Shown: positions 23,893 through 35,375 of the stretch, piece by piece | Numbering within the stretch: the stretch's first letter is position 1 | Layout: every line of letters begins with the position of its first letter | Source: Sorghum bicolor | Lineage: Eukaryota > Streptophyta > Magnoliopsida > Poales > Poaceae | NCBI RefSeq assembly: GCF_000003195.3 | Contig: NC_012872.2 | Span: 6,758,001 to 6,822,000, forward strand | Direction: 5' to 3' | Length of the DNA: 64,000 nucleotides | Program-made: the position numbers and the translations under genes | The notes under the pieces: generated by a model | What the model saw: only the letters and a program-made list of their open reading frames with translations | What the model was told of the DNA's origin: nothing | Database searches by the model: none

Positions 23893-23976
23893 CTTAAGCT
23901 TGCAATTTGTGTTCATAGGTTGCTGTCCTTCAGGCTTAAGCTTGCAATTTGTGTTCATAGGTTGCTGTCCTTCAGG
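23893..23976. repeat. Perfect 42-bp tandem duplication
   Basis: The 42-base unit starting cttaagcttgcaatttgtg and ending ctgtccttcagg is present twice in direct succession (23893-23934 and 23935-23976) with no mismatch that I see, indicating a recent event. Confidence 0.93.
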
Positions 23977-24360
23977 CCCACCCAACCCACAACGTGTTGC
24001 GGGTCCTTCAGTTCCGTTTCAGCGCGCGTCGACGGTTTCGGCGACCAACCCCCATCACCCCTCGTATAATAAAGTTGATATAGGTTGCGGATATGGTTAT
24101 CTATCCTAAACTGCGCTTGTACAATGAATCAGATGAGACCGATGGAAACAAGGAAGCTCTTTAAAACAAATTCCTCCCTGACGTGACAAGCAAACGCTGA
24201 AGTAGTCCGTGTTGGAGCGGCGTAACCGTAGATTAAACTGCGCGCCCCCCCACCCCACCTAATCCTAATCCTAATCCCGGCCCTGCGTCCAGTTTTCCGC
24301 TAGCATGACATTCGCGTACTGTCACGGCACGGCGATCAGCATGCCGTGCGATCGTGCGAG

Positions 24361-24367
24361 TATAAAA
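24361..24367 (+). promoter_or_regulatory. TATA box candidate upstream of the 24420 ORF
   Basis: TATAAAA in a GC-rich context (gcgagTATAAAAgactgg), 53 bases before the first ATG at 24420, a plausible distance for a short leader. Confidence 0.4.
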
Positions 24368-24419
24368 GACTGGCCGAGGCAGACGAAGCAGACGGTCGTC
24401 TTCGTCTCGCCTGTGGCCG

Positions 24420-24900
24420 ATGTCACTGTGGGTGACGTGTCGCCTTTGCAAGGCCGGGCCGACAGCGACTGAGAGGCAGGTCAGGTTGGCGTGGCGAGCC
24501 ATGATGAGTCGTCGATCCATTCCAACCAATGAGATGAGAGCGAGATCATCCCAAGCCCTAGCCACAGCCACTGCCCAGCCGGGGCAGGAGAACAAAAGAG
24601 AGCAGAGAAACATGGCACAGGCCACTCAGGCTGCCGCACCGCACGGAAACGCTTTGCTTTGCTTTGCTTTTATCCGGTTGCTGGCGAGGCGTGCGCGCGC
24701 CGGCGTCGCTGTCCTCCGTCCGGTTCGCCACCGATCGAGACCCCCCCGTACGTGGAGGTGTGGAGCCCAATCATGTGTGTTTGCTGTCGGTGTCGGGAAC
24801 GGGCAATACCATCTGTCCCCGCCGGACCCAGGGATGACCCTGGCCGTCCCCTCTCCATTGGCGATCCATGGATCAGAGATCAGAGAAGCGGTGGAAGAGA

Positions 24901-24936
<36 letters not shown>

Positions 24937-25031
24937 CGCGGGTCAGGTACGTACTACTGTGGAAAGATTACAGTATCACGGAGACACGGACAGATCAGGC
25001 TGTAGCATGCCCAGCAAGCAATGACTCGTAA
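24420..25031 (+). CDS. Doubtful 203-codon ORF behind a TATA box
   Basis: ATG at 24420 follows a good TATA box. The frame stays open to a TAA at 25029-25031. The translation has no domain I recognise, and near residue 165 it reads a GA microsatellite as alternating Arg-Glu. Composition is Arg/Ala-rich. It may be a noncoding transcript or chance. Listed because promoter and ORF positions agree. Confidence 0.22.
24906..24932. repeat. (GA)n microsatellite
   Basis: Uninterrupted GA run of about 13 units. Confidence 0.9.
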
Positions 25032-25266
25032 TAAGCATCAGCTTCCAGGGCCATGTTGTTCCGATCGATGAACCTGCAGTCAGCTGCTTTTGAGTGCAGC
25101 TGAATTATTGTGACCTTAATATTCTTTTGGGACCTTTCAGTGGGAAAACCAGCGACATGCGTTCTTAATCCACTTCTACATGTGCTATAGTATAGTATTG
25201 TACACCACCATATTTACGCTACGAGGCAGTCAGTCAGACAGTCGTGATCTCTTGTTTGGGGGGTGA

Positions 25267-26520
25267 TCACTTGGGTGCTGCAGCTCCTGTGCCTCTCGGG
25301 ATCTTCCTGAGAACGCCCGAGTCCATGTCCGCGAAGTGGGTCCGCAGGTCGTGCACGCCTCTGGCCACCAGGTGGTCCACCTCGCTCTCGTACCGCTCGT
25401 ACAGCGCAGGCACCGTCATCGTGCCCAGCACCACTGCACAAGGCATGCATGCAGCAAATTTTAGACATCGATGCTGCGAATATTTTCGCCTTCTGATGAA
25501 ACTTGTACGTACTACTGCAAAATGCCTCAGTTCAGCAGGTTAATTACCGAGGTAGAGCAGCGTCAGGGAGCTGAAGCAGTCCGCGATCACCGACGCCATG
25601 TACAGCGACAGCACCGTCTGTTGGATTCAACGCACGCACGCACGGGCAGATGGAGGGAGGATCAGATGCATATTTTTTTTTCTTTTCTTCTACTGGTGCT
25701 GTTTGGTAGGAAAAGGAGATGGAATGGGCAGGTTAGTGGCGCACCAGGATGAACATCTTGATGTCCTTGCCGCAAGCGATGTCGTGGAGCGTCTCCACCA
25801 ACCTGGTCAGCCTGCGATGCACGTCGTGGACCGCGTGCCTGCTCGCCCTCTCCGACACCAGAGTATCAGGGATTCTGGGAACCGGCCTGCATGTCAACAT
25901 CTCACGACTCTCAGTCAGTGTTCATTTTTCTCGAACCATTCCATTTCAGCCCGTTTTGAGATTCAGTAGGCTTAATCTCGGCCTCACGGGCTTCCATGCT
26001 AGTAGTATGAACATACATGGGCCAAACAATTGGGCTACGAAGAACTCCTCTTCAAAATAAGAAAAAAGAAAACGAACTTGGGGCTGCGAAGAAGAAAAAG
26101 AGTTGGGAGGCTGATGCTTGCTTACAGGTTGAACAAGGTAGAAGCGTTGGTCCATATGAAGAAGACGAGCATGCCGATCATGGCGACGTAGCACACCACC
26201 GTCAGGAAATGGTACTCCGCCACCTCGAACAGGCCCCACGCCGCCGTCGCCGCCGCGAGGATGGACGCCGACGCCTTCCTGTCCCTCCACAGGATGATGT
26301 CCGCGGCTGACGAAACGAAAAACAGCGGCTTTCAGTTCGGTGCATCGGTTGCTTTGCACGGTCGAGCTCGTAACAGGAAAGGAAATCATCCATGCATAGT
26401 TTCAGCTCGCAAGAACGAATCACCTCTGCGTCCACCGAGGGCAGCGTGGAGTGTTCTTTCCCTGCCGAAGAGCTTGGGTGCCCTGCTGTAGTGTCCGTTC
26501 ATTGCTGCTGCTGTTGCCAT
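25267..26520 (-). CDS. Reticulon-like protein (RTNLB type), 218 residues
   Basis: Reticulons shape tubular endoplasmic reticulum by wedging two hydrophobic hairpins into the membrane. Exons are 26520-26424, 26306-26126, 25886-25745, 25617-25548 and 25433-25267 (657 bases, in frame, GT-AG). The reticulon homology domain begins near residue 33 (ADIILWRDRKASA). The first hydrophobic hairpin spans about residues 44-90, followed by a polar loop (residues about 92-138), then a second hydrophobic hairpin from MFILTVLSLYM to VVLGTMTVPALYERYE. The C-terminus RKIPRG is typical of plant reticulons. The N-terminus before the domain is only ~32 residues, so this is a short RTNLB subtype. The start ATG is the first in a leader about 90 bp after a TATA box. 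Family call firm; which member is uncertain. Confidence 0.93.
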
Positions 26521-26604
26521 TTTCGGTTTGAAATGATTCTTCTGTCTGTGTGTCGAGGAGCGAGGTCACCCATGCATGCAGCTCATCAGGATATGATGCC
26601 AAGT

Positions 26605-26612
26605 TCTTATAG
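26605..26612 (-). promoter_or_regulatory. TATA box of the reticulon gene
   Basis: The minus strand reads gcTATAAGAAc about 90 bp upstream of the start codon, a normal TATA-to-ATG distance with a ~55-base leader. Confidence 0.55.
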
Positions 26613-26639
26613 CCGCCGCGGCGTAACAAGGCTCCGGGT

Positions 26640-28707
26640 TGGGTGATCCACACGGCGTCCGGTGCCGGGGAAAGCAAAGCATAGCTTTGGCTCGTGGATT
26701 TTCCTTTCGGTGATGATATACTTTGTCGTGCGAGTGGCTTTTGGAACTGGGATCCGATCCAATTCTTGTGATCCTGGATTCGGCACAGCCTGAAGCTAAT
26801 TATTCAGTCTTTCGTTTCATGCATGGACGGGGACATGCCTTACTTCCGCTGAATTCTGAACGATGGCTCCTCTTTTCAGCAATTCAGTTATAGGACAATA
26901 ATGACAGCGCTCCTTTCGTTGACACGTAATTAAGTACGTTTTGCAGCTGCTGATCTAGCAAGCAAGGCAAAGCTAGATCTTTCAGACTTTGAACTATATA
27001 TTATTCGAAGGTTGTTTACAATATGACCAACTTGATTCTTTTCTCAAAAGGAAAAAAGATTCCTCGAAATATAGCTTGTACGTACTACATGCATGTGAAC
27101 TTGTGAAGAAGATTCCGATACGCCACGGAGTAATTAAACGTCTTAAACACTACAGGAAAGGGAGTGGCAGAACTCAGAAGTAGGAACGGTTGTGGTTGTC
27201 CTCAAATCAGATTGCTTGGATGGTATCGCCGGTAAGTTGGAAGAGATTCAGTGTATGTGTATGTCAGAAAAGATTTCTGGTTAGATTCACAGTGCCAGCA
27301 AGAACGGCACGTATTATTATCCGAGCGCACGCCATGCTTCGGAAGTCTGATCCCCTCTTCGGATCCATATATAGTGGAGCTAAAATGTTCCAAACAAGGG
27401 AAAGACCAAGTTCAGTTTTTGAGATCTGTAGGTCGCAGGCAACAATGTTCTATTATATCATGCAAACACAACCACACAATTCACTAATTCTCCTAGTGAG
27501 GTGGACTTTTTCTAGTGTTGTAGCATTCAAAATTTAATATAAACTTTTCCTACTAAATATCTCCTAGTGAAATTCTCTAGTGCTTTGGCTAGTGGCAATG
27601 TTTTATTTTTACTTAAAAACACTAGAAAAATTCTACTATTTTATTAGTGAAAGTCCGCAACGGCGGCAATTTTATGTGTTTCGTCCGATCGATGTAGAAG
27701 TCAACACACGCCATGAAAGAGATGAGGTCGAGGATGGCCAAGTTCGGAGGCTGTGATCAGGCTAATGTAAGGTGCCATTAGATACTTTAGTGCCGTGCCT
27801 TTGGCGTGTTAATTTTGTTTTTTTTAACCACCATTGACGGGGACACAATGCTTTGCCAGATTAGAAAGCTAAGGAAACGACAAGGCGAGATCGGCATAGT
27901 GATAGCTAAGTGCTGATCACATGGATGATGAAGACTGGTGGCGGGCTAACCACTTCAAATATCCGCATCTCTGGCTCCTCATCTTCACATGCCCAATTAG
28001 CAGTTGGTATGGTAGTACCGTGCACTGTACTAGTTTAGTAGCTTATTGCCTAGACAAAAGGCTGTGCAACTGCAGCCTAATTCGATTCAGATCCTAGGTC
28101 TGGATTGCATTCGATCAGCTCAAAAGATCTAGGAGTGCGAGAGAAGCAGTTGCTGCAGCCGCGAGAACCTGTATATAGGTTTAATTTTTACGGATTACCA
28201 ATATAAACCCATAATTTTTACGCGGGTTCGCAGGTTAGCCCATCTACATCCCTAACCGCAGATCTTGTAATCTTAATCATGCACGGTTAGTTGCCCCATC
28301 GGTAAATTATATTCTCCACGGCCGTTCAAGGCTTCTAAGTTCTAAAATAATAACGGCCCGTGCGTGGTTGCAAGGGTCAGATTACAGCATGCATAGTGCC
28401 GGCCCTAGTGACGAACAATGCATTCTGTCCGGCATCAAAAGTGATCAACAGCTCAGTAGCTCGTTTTTAATGAGAATCACCTCTGTTCAGTCGATAGAGA
28501 CTTCCATATCATTCAAAAGAGTGCTTGCTGGCCCTTTTTTTTCCCCTCACTAGCAAACAGCAGAGCAGTGAGTGAGGGGCCGTCAGGGAAAAGCAACGGA
28601 GACGGACGTTCACAGCCCCGGGGTCGTGGGGCCCGCCTGTCATGGACGCGTTCTGATGGGTCCAACTCAGCGATGGACTGACGGAGTGTAAAGAAGGAGA
28701 GTCCCGA
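26640..28707. other. Intergenic, nothing recognised
   Basis: Mixed to AT-rich DNA between the divergent reticulon and epimerase genes. ORFs at 26989-27183 and 27190-27537 have no recognisable domains. Sequence around 27480-27660 has repeated ctagtg/cactag words and may be a decayed MITE. Confidence 0.45.
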
Positions 28708-28805
28708 GCCTATTCGCTGAACTAAAAAGTTATAAAAATACTATTTATTAATTTATTATAAAAATATTATTAGTTGATAGAAAAAATACGACCAAACGAA
28801 CAGGC
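28708..28805. mobile_element. Short MITE, about 98 bp
   Basis: Imperfect inverted ends gcctattcgctg and caaacgaacaggc around a very AT-rich centre (ttattaatttattataaaaa). Class not assigned. Confidence 0.5.
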
Positions 28806-29185
28806 TTGCTGAACGCTGATGTGTCGTCCCGCTCCGCGACGAACCACCATGGGCAACAAGCCAAGAAGCAACAACCTCCACGGCCAAGGGGATGATCTGC
28901 TCTGCGCCGAGGTTCCACTGCCACCCGATCGGTGCCAACGTATCAGCGTCGTGGAATCTGTGGAATCCACGCCACGGCGACGTCGAGGCCCCACATGTCG
29001 GTCGGTCTCTCCATGCGACGACTGTGTCGTCCTCCTCGACGGCATCGCCCACACTACAGTACCAGCCGGCAAGTGCAGTGCAGGAAGGAGAGCTATGCGC
29101 CCATGCGTGTTGTCTTGTCCCACTGACAACTTGGGCCTCACGTTCCCGTCAAGCGCCGGCGCCGCACCAACCGCTGCTGTACTAG

Positions 29186-29428
29186 GGCCTTGTTTAGTTC
29201 ACTCTAAAATCCAAAAAGTTTTCAAAATTTTTCGTCACATCAAATCTTGCGGTTTATACATGAAGCATTAAATATAGATAAAAATAAAAAATAATTACAC
29301 AGTTTGTCTGTAAATCACGAGAGGAATTTTTTGATTTTAGTTAGTTTATAATTGTATAATATTTATCAAATAAAAACGAAAATACTACAGTAGCGAAATT
29401 TGAAATTTTTTCAGAACTAAACAAGGCC
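29186..29428 (+). mobile_element. Tourist-like MITE abutting the epimerase promoter (243 bp)
   Basis: Ends GGCCTTGTTTAGTTCAC / gaactaaacaaggcc with TAG on both sides (29183-29185, 29429-29431). Its right end is only about 17 bp from the TATA box of the downstream gene. Confidence 0.9.
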
Positions 29429-29445
29429 TAGGACCCTAGGTACCC

Positions 29446-29453
29446 CTATAAAC
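29446..29453 (+). promoter_or_regulatory. TATA box of the epimerase-like gene
   Basis: CTATAAAC about 110 bp before the ATG at 29562, in a good position for a start site near 29480. Confidence 0.55.
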
Positions 29454-29561
29454 ACGAGCGCTACTCCACTCGGGTGTCTGGTCTCCCCGTCGCTCGTCTT
29501 CCTTCGCCGCTTCCCCGCGAATCTCGCCGCCCGGCTTCCGGTCTCCGCTTCCCCAGTGGTC

Positions 29562-32500
29562 ATGGACCCGTCTCTCTCCTCGTCGCCTCTCCGCCTCTCC
29601 GCAACCCCCGCCGGCCCGGGCGCGACCCTTACCACCCCGAAGCCCACCCTCGTGGCGGCCGCCGGCCCCGGCCGCCAGCCCACCACCACCACCACCTGCC
29701 TCCGCGCCATCTCGCCGTCCCCGTCCCCGCCCACCCCCGTGGAGTCGTTCGGCTTCGACGCGCTCAAGGAGACCTTCTCCGTGGACGTGGCGGCCGCCGA
29801 CGCGCGCCCGCTCGACGTCCCGCTCGCCGCGCCCTTCACCATCGCGTCCTCCCGCCTCGTCGCGGTGAGCAACGTCGCCGTGCGCGTCGAGCTCCGCAGC
29901 GGCGCCGTCGGGTGGGGGGAGGCGCCCGTGCTGCCTTCCGTCACCGCCGAGGACCAGCCCGCGGCGCTCGACGCCGCCGGACGGGCGTGCGCCGCGCTCG
30001 AGGACGCCTCCGCGGCGCCACTCGGCGCGCTGCTCCAGGACGTCGCCAGTGTGCTCCCCGGACACGCCTTCGCCTCGGTGAGGAATCCGCAGCTTCTCTC
30101 GTCCGACTCAACTCACCGAGTAAAATTTGCCTTCCGTTCCCGCGGTGGATTCACAAGTGGGTGTTTGATCATTGATCGTAGGGAAGATAGGAACGTGATT
30201 CGAGTTGAGAAGTCTCGGTTGTTTGGAAATCTGAATTTGTCGAACGTACTGTACCCGGTGTTATGGTTCATTGCAGTTTTTTAATGTCTAGAAATGATGT
30301 AGATGGCTTTTGGCCAGATGTGAACGTGATTCGAGTTGACAAGTGTTTTTTAGTGTCTAGAAATGATCGTAGGGAAGATGTGAACGTGGTTCGAATCGAA
30401 GTTTAGGTTGTTTGCAAATCTGAAATTGTCGAACCTGGTGTATCCGATATTGATGGCTCAGTTTAATGTCATCTATATGGCTTTCGGGTGCTGAACTACT
30501 GAAGTCATTTGCTGGACAACTACCTATTTATACTTACTGAAGTCATTTGCTGGACAACCACCTATTTATACTCTTCTAGTCCATAGCCCTTAGTCTTCCA
30601 ATAGGCCTTTTGAAGACTCACTGGTCACTGCCCATGCTTCTTCAGAACCAATACAGAGTTCGGCGACAAGCCTACAAGCTACAACGGCCGATACAGTCAT
30701 ACAGATTCCTTTAACAAATACTAGCACATATGGAGGTGTTCCAGTTTTTTTTTTCTTGGAAATTGATGCGATGCAGACATAAGGAACTGACATAGTTTCT
30801 CATATGATTCTGATTTTCTTGATCTCTTGTTTGGACTTATAAATGATTTGTTCTATGGTTGTATTTGATTGTACCTTTTTCCATTTAAGGCCAGAGCAGG
30901 AGTGGAGATGGCGCTGATTGACGCGGTTGCTAATAGCATTCGCATACCGCTATGGAGATTATTCGGAGGAGCATCAGATAGTGTGACAACTGACATCACA
31001 GTACGGTTACCTCATTGCACCAATTCCTGAAAGCTTTTGAATACCATAACCAAAATTTTATCCTGATATTTCCCAATTCAGATTCCAATTGTGACCCCAA
31101 ATGAAGCTGCTCAGTTGGCTGCAAAATATCGTGGACAAGGGTTTCAAACTCTGAAGCTCAAGGTTGGGAAGAACTTGAATTCAGATATAGAAGTTCTGAA
31201 AGCTATTCGACTTGTCCATCCAGATTGCTCATTTATTTTGGATGCAAATGAGGGATACACAGCAAATCAAGCAATTGAAGTTCTTGATAGACTAAATGGT
31301 CCGTACTCCTGCAAATTGTAAATTGCTAGAGTTCTCATTTTAAAGTTGTTTCAATACGTTGAACCTGTTTGCTATTTGTCATCTGAACTGTACGACCTTC
31401 TTCCCACGCTTGAACTATGTTAATATGTTTTTATTCTTTCATTGGTTCCAGAAATGGGAGTGACCCCTGTGCTCTTTGAGCAACCAGTTCACAGGGATGA
31501 TTGGGACGGTCTCCGAGATGTTAGCTCTGTGGCCATGGAGAAATACAAAGTTGCTGTTGCTGCTGATGAAAGCTGTCGGAGTTTACTTGATGCTCAGAAA
31601 ATAATACAAGGGAATCTTGCCCATGTTATTAACATCAAGCTGGCAAAGTTGGGGATTCTTGGAGCCCTAGAAATAATTGATGCTGCAAGAAAAGCCAATA
31701 TTTCTCTGATGATCGGTGGCATGGTCGAGACTAGGATTGCTATGGGCTTTGCTGGTCATTTAGCTGCTGGGCTTGGATGCTTTAGGTCTGTTTGCTGTGA
31801 AAATTATCAAATTATCTTTTTTATCAACAAGATACATTGTTATAAGGATGCTGAATCCTGAAACCACAAACTGATCACAGATGTTACCATGTTCCATACC
31901 TTATACTTGTCAAATCAGCTGCTAAAGTTGTTTCTTAAACTTATGGTTGCAGTTTCGTTGACCTGGACACACCTCTTTTACTCTCTGAAGATCCTGTGTA
32001 TGGTGGCTATGAAGGTAATTTTACACAAAATGTTTGTTGTGTTCCTTCGCTTACTATTGCTATAGATGCCTGCCCCCCCCCCCCCCCCCCCCCAACACAC
32101 ACACACAATTAATGGTATAAAGAAGTTGTAGATCCAATGCTGCTTTAAGGTCAAAATAGATTCGGTAATGCTTTCGTTTCTGCATGTTTTGTTGTCGATG
32201 TGTTCTTCCCTGACTCGACTTGCTCCCCCCCCCCCCCCCCCCCCCAAATGAATAAACTAAACCCCACATAGTTGAATAATAAACTCAAACACCTCAGAAT
32301 CTAGATTTGACACAACAACACTTTAAACACTGCTTGTCAACTTATGTAGCAACCTGCATACAGGGAATGGGCACTAGACACAGACAGTGCCTATATTTCT
32401 ATTAATAATAAAGCAGGTGAAAATACAAGTGGGTCTGATTCAATTTGCTGAACCCTACCTTTCATTATCTCAGTTTCTCATGAGGACACTACTTGATGTT

Positions 32501-32955
32501 GTGAAAATTTCATGGCTACGATGCTTAACACTAGGATGTTTTCAGCTGCAATATTGCTCTATTCTTATGTTTAGAAAATCTCCTTATGACTTACACAATT
32601 CTCTCATCAGCTTTTGGACCTCTGTACAAGTTTACAAACGCCCGTGGCCATGGCGGTTTCCTTCACTTGGATAATGATGCCTCGGTATGTCACAATTCAC
32701 CCCTGTTAGCATCTGACTTCCTGTAGAACCATTGTATTCCTCCCCTCATTACCATAATAAGTTAATTTTACTGAACCGAAAAGGTAGCCAATGGCATACA
32801 GTAGATTCATATTTGTTTATAGTGCACCTACAATTGCTTACTGCACAGCTGTAAATAGTCTCATTTCTCAATTTATGTAGTGGTTTCTTCCCTATTGGAA
32901 TAAAACGTTCTAGGACTCATAAACCTATATGCTATTTCCTTTTTTGCAGAAATGA
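29562..32955 (+). CDS. Enolase-superfamily enzyme, probable dipeptide (L-Ala-D/L-Glu type) epimerase, 439 residues
   Basis: Seven exons: 29562-30077, 30890-31000, 31082-31298, 31452-31785, 31953-32014, 32611-32684 and a tiny last exon 32950-32955 (AAA TGA). They total 1,320 bases in frame. The muconate-lactonizing subgroup active-site set is present: KLK (K234, K236), metal ligands D263 (LDANEGY), E291 (FEQPV) and D320 (ADES), and the opposite lysine K344 (NIKLAK). A DLD motif (D396, D398) resembles the loop that binds the dipeptide amino group in Ala-Glu epimerases. The enzyme would epimerise an alpha-carbon through an Mg-bound enolate. About 55 N-terminal residues are Ser/Thr/Pro/Ala-rich and precede the barrel lid, consistent with a plastid or mitochondrial transit peptide (inferred). 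The start is the first ATG after a TATA box at 29446. Substrate is not shown by sequence. Confidence 0.9.
30174..30575. repeat. Local duplications inside intron 1 of the epimerase-like gene
   Basis: A block containing gatcgtagggaagat, gattcgagttga, gttgttt-gaaatctgaa and tgtcgaac occurs at about 30174-30262 and again at about 30366-30452. A second, nearly perfect direct repeat of ~37 bp (ctgaagtcatttgctggaca ... acctatttatact) occurs at about 30499-30535 and 30538-30574. Confidence 0.8.
32073..32245. repeat. Two poly-C runs of 21 bases in intron 5
   Basis: Positions 32073-32093 and 32225-32245 are uninterrupted cytosine runs of equal length, the first followed by a short AC repeat. Both lie in intron 5 of the epimerase-like gene (32015-32610). 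Confidence 0.95.
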
Positions 32956-33757
32956 AGATGGTTAACAATTTTTTCTGTCCTTCTGGAGCTTCATCGAAGC
33001 ATTGCAGTGCATAGGTATAGCCTGCTGTTGCAAGTCCAGTACACCAGTCAGGCCTGGAACCCTGGAGTATTTGGTCAGCCTGTAGATAGATATTCAGAAG
33101 GCTGTCCCCCGCTGATTCTGTTGTTCTATCCAGAGTAACTTCTGTGCAATAAAATACATCTGGTTGTAAATGTCAATGCATGCAGCCGTCGCAAGCTTTC
33201 TTCTATAGCTGTTCAGTATAAATAAGGCTTTCCTTGATTAGCTGTTCAGTATGTAATCAAGTACTTTGCATTGTGATTGCATAGTTTATTTGTTCAGTAA
33301 CTTTTCTTGGGTAAATACCAATGTTGGCCCTCACAATTACGTACTCCCTCCATTTCAATTTGGTAAAGTTTATTGGGGACATGCGTTATTTGAGTGTTTC
33401 CTTAAATTGTCTTAAAATTCATAGAACATATTATACTAGGTGAATTCCCCGCGCGTTGCTGTCGGATTTTCTGAAAAATAAATCATTATATACATAGCAC
33501 TACTATATGGTATTCAGTATATTATGTCTGCATACGTATATATGAATTTGGCTTGCATGTATTTTATTGTATTCGATCTAGTAAAAAACTGCTAAGCTAA
33601 TAGAAGATAAACTAATATTTGGTTATATTATAGAGCAATTGGTGATGAAACAAATAGTGTATGTATATAACTTGTATGTTAATAAATTAAAGATTTAAAG
33701 TATTTCACATGATATAGATGACATGGTTATTTTTTGTAATTAATATTGAATGGCATG

Positions 33758-33856
33758 AACTTAGTGGGGAATAATATGGACACCTTGCATGAAGAGATAG
33801 AACATTTAGTGGGTCACTTAGTGGGGAATGATGTGGACATCTTGCATGAAAAGAGA
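33758..33856. repeat. Direct repeat, about 42 bp x2
   Basis: The phrase cttagtggggaat-at-tggacaccttgcatgaa-gaga occurs at about 33759 and 33817 with few changes. Confidence 0.75.
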
Positions 33857-34493
33857 ATTTATCTAGTGGGATTTAGCTTTATAAGAGTATATGATTACAG
33901 GACAAGGAGAGTACATGGCTAGTATGCTATTAACTCTTTTGCAATTGAGTCTGCAACCACCTCACCCATTTTTACTCCTACTGTTGTTATCCTTTGTTTT
34001 ATTTTAATCTTAAAACTTTTCTTATATGGAAACAGTTGTATATTTTTTAAAATATTATTTAAACCTGAAGACATGTTTTCCTAGAGCCTTGGACATGTAT
34101 TCGAGTTGTGCGTAATGAAAGTTCCTCAGTTCATGTTTCTATGCATAATTAATTGAATGTTTCTATTTTTAATAAAACCATTAACAAAATAGCTGCCACT
34201 TTACACATATAGTACATGATCGTAGAATATAGTCCGTTTTTCTATTAAGAATAGAGAATTACACGATAAAATTACAAGAGAGTCCTCCTAATACATGTTA
34301 CAAACCACCAAGCTAATAGTAAATGACTTGAAATACAATTTAGGAACAAGAAAAAATATAAGAACACAAGTAGCGACCGTCCTCAATACACACTTACAAA
34401 CTGAACCTGCAAGAATGGGATACAAAAATGTAATGATTTCCTACAAATTAGCCGATACTTTGGTGGCTAAGTATCCACCCAAGAACTAGTAGC

Positions 34494-34830
34494 AACGGCG
34501 ACAAAGCATCTGCTAGTGAAGACCACGCTGGCAAAAACATCCGCAAGAAGAGGGCCAGCATGCTCTCGACATCATGTACCAGAGAGGGGACCAAAAGAGT
34601 CAATGGCGGCAAAGCATCCACCAAAGATTCCACTGATGGTGAAGCAAAGACGCCCACAATGGCAAAGCATTCGCAAAGGGGAATGACCATGACATACTCA
34701 GTAGCAAAGCATCTGTTAGAGAGGAGGCCAACGACAACGGCGGCAAAAGTATCCGCTAGAGCAATCAATGACGGCCAAGCATCCGCCATGGGAGAAGTGA
34801 TAGCGGCAAAGCATCCGCTATGGAAGTAGT
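34494..34830. repeat. Degenerate dispersed-unit repeat based on GGCAAAGCATCCGC
   Basis: Variants of (c)ggcaaagcatccgc-a recur about every 25-60 bases: at roughly 34497, 34531, 34605, 34659, 34702, 34742, 34771 and 34803. Open frames through it (34560-34829 plus, 34448-34918 minus) are by-products of the repeat. Confidence 0.7.
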
Positions 34831-35375
34831 CAAACAACGACGACAAGGTCAAGTGCTGCACCACCAATCTTTGTGAAAACATAGGCACAACGAGAAACCC
34901 CACCACGCAGCACCTCAATTCAGGATTTTAAACTTGGGTAGGTAAAAGGCTAAAAGCGCTAGAACCCTCTAAAATGAACTGCATCATACCATCCATTAGT
35001 GATGACGATATGGTATTGAACATTCTTGCAAGTTGTGACTGTCCGGTTACTGTGGATGAGCTCATCACTACTGAAAGCAACGAACATATGGCAACACGTA
35101 TTCAGTTCGTCACCTCGGCTGCTCGTCACCCGTCATGCTCATGCCTGTGTCGGTTCAGGAGATGAGCTCAAGTCTCGAACTCGACCGGTGCATTGCACAT
35201 AGACGCGAAGTCAAACAAGCGGAACCCGCCAGAGAACCCGCAGCACTTCTCGAACAGGATCGAGATGGTGGTATTAACAATAACCAATAGCCACTTTGCC
35301 TTAACGTTAACGACATTGATTCATCAGGAATTCGATCAGAATGCTGCTACTGGGCAGGTGCACGCTCATCAGTTT

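Larger units (their letters stand above)
32956..35375. other. Intergenic between convergent epimerase and amidotransferase genes
   Basis: The 3' UTR of the epimerase-like gene runs into AT-rich sequence. A tactccctccatttcaattt motif at about 33342 resembles a Stowaway end without a matching partner. A stretch around 33443 (gtgaattccccgcgcgttgc) resembles terminal sequences of common grass repeats, but I cannot classify it. Confidence 0.45.

Noticed and set aside
29417..30065. Minus-strand frames across exon 1 of the epimerase-like gene
   Set aside because: GC-rich shadow frames opposite a supported exon.
34448..34918. Open frames across the GGCAAAGCATCCGC region
   Set aside because: Generated by the repeat; no domain, and both strands are open.
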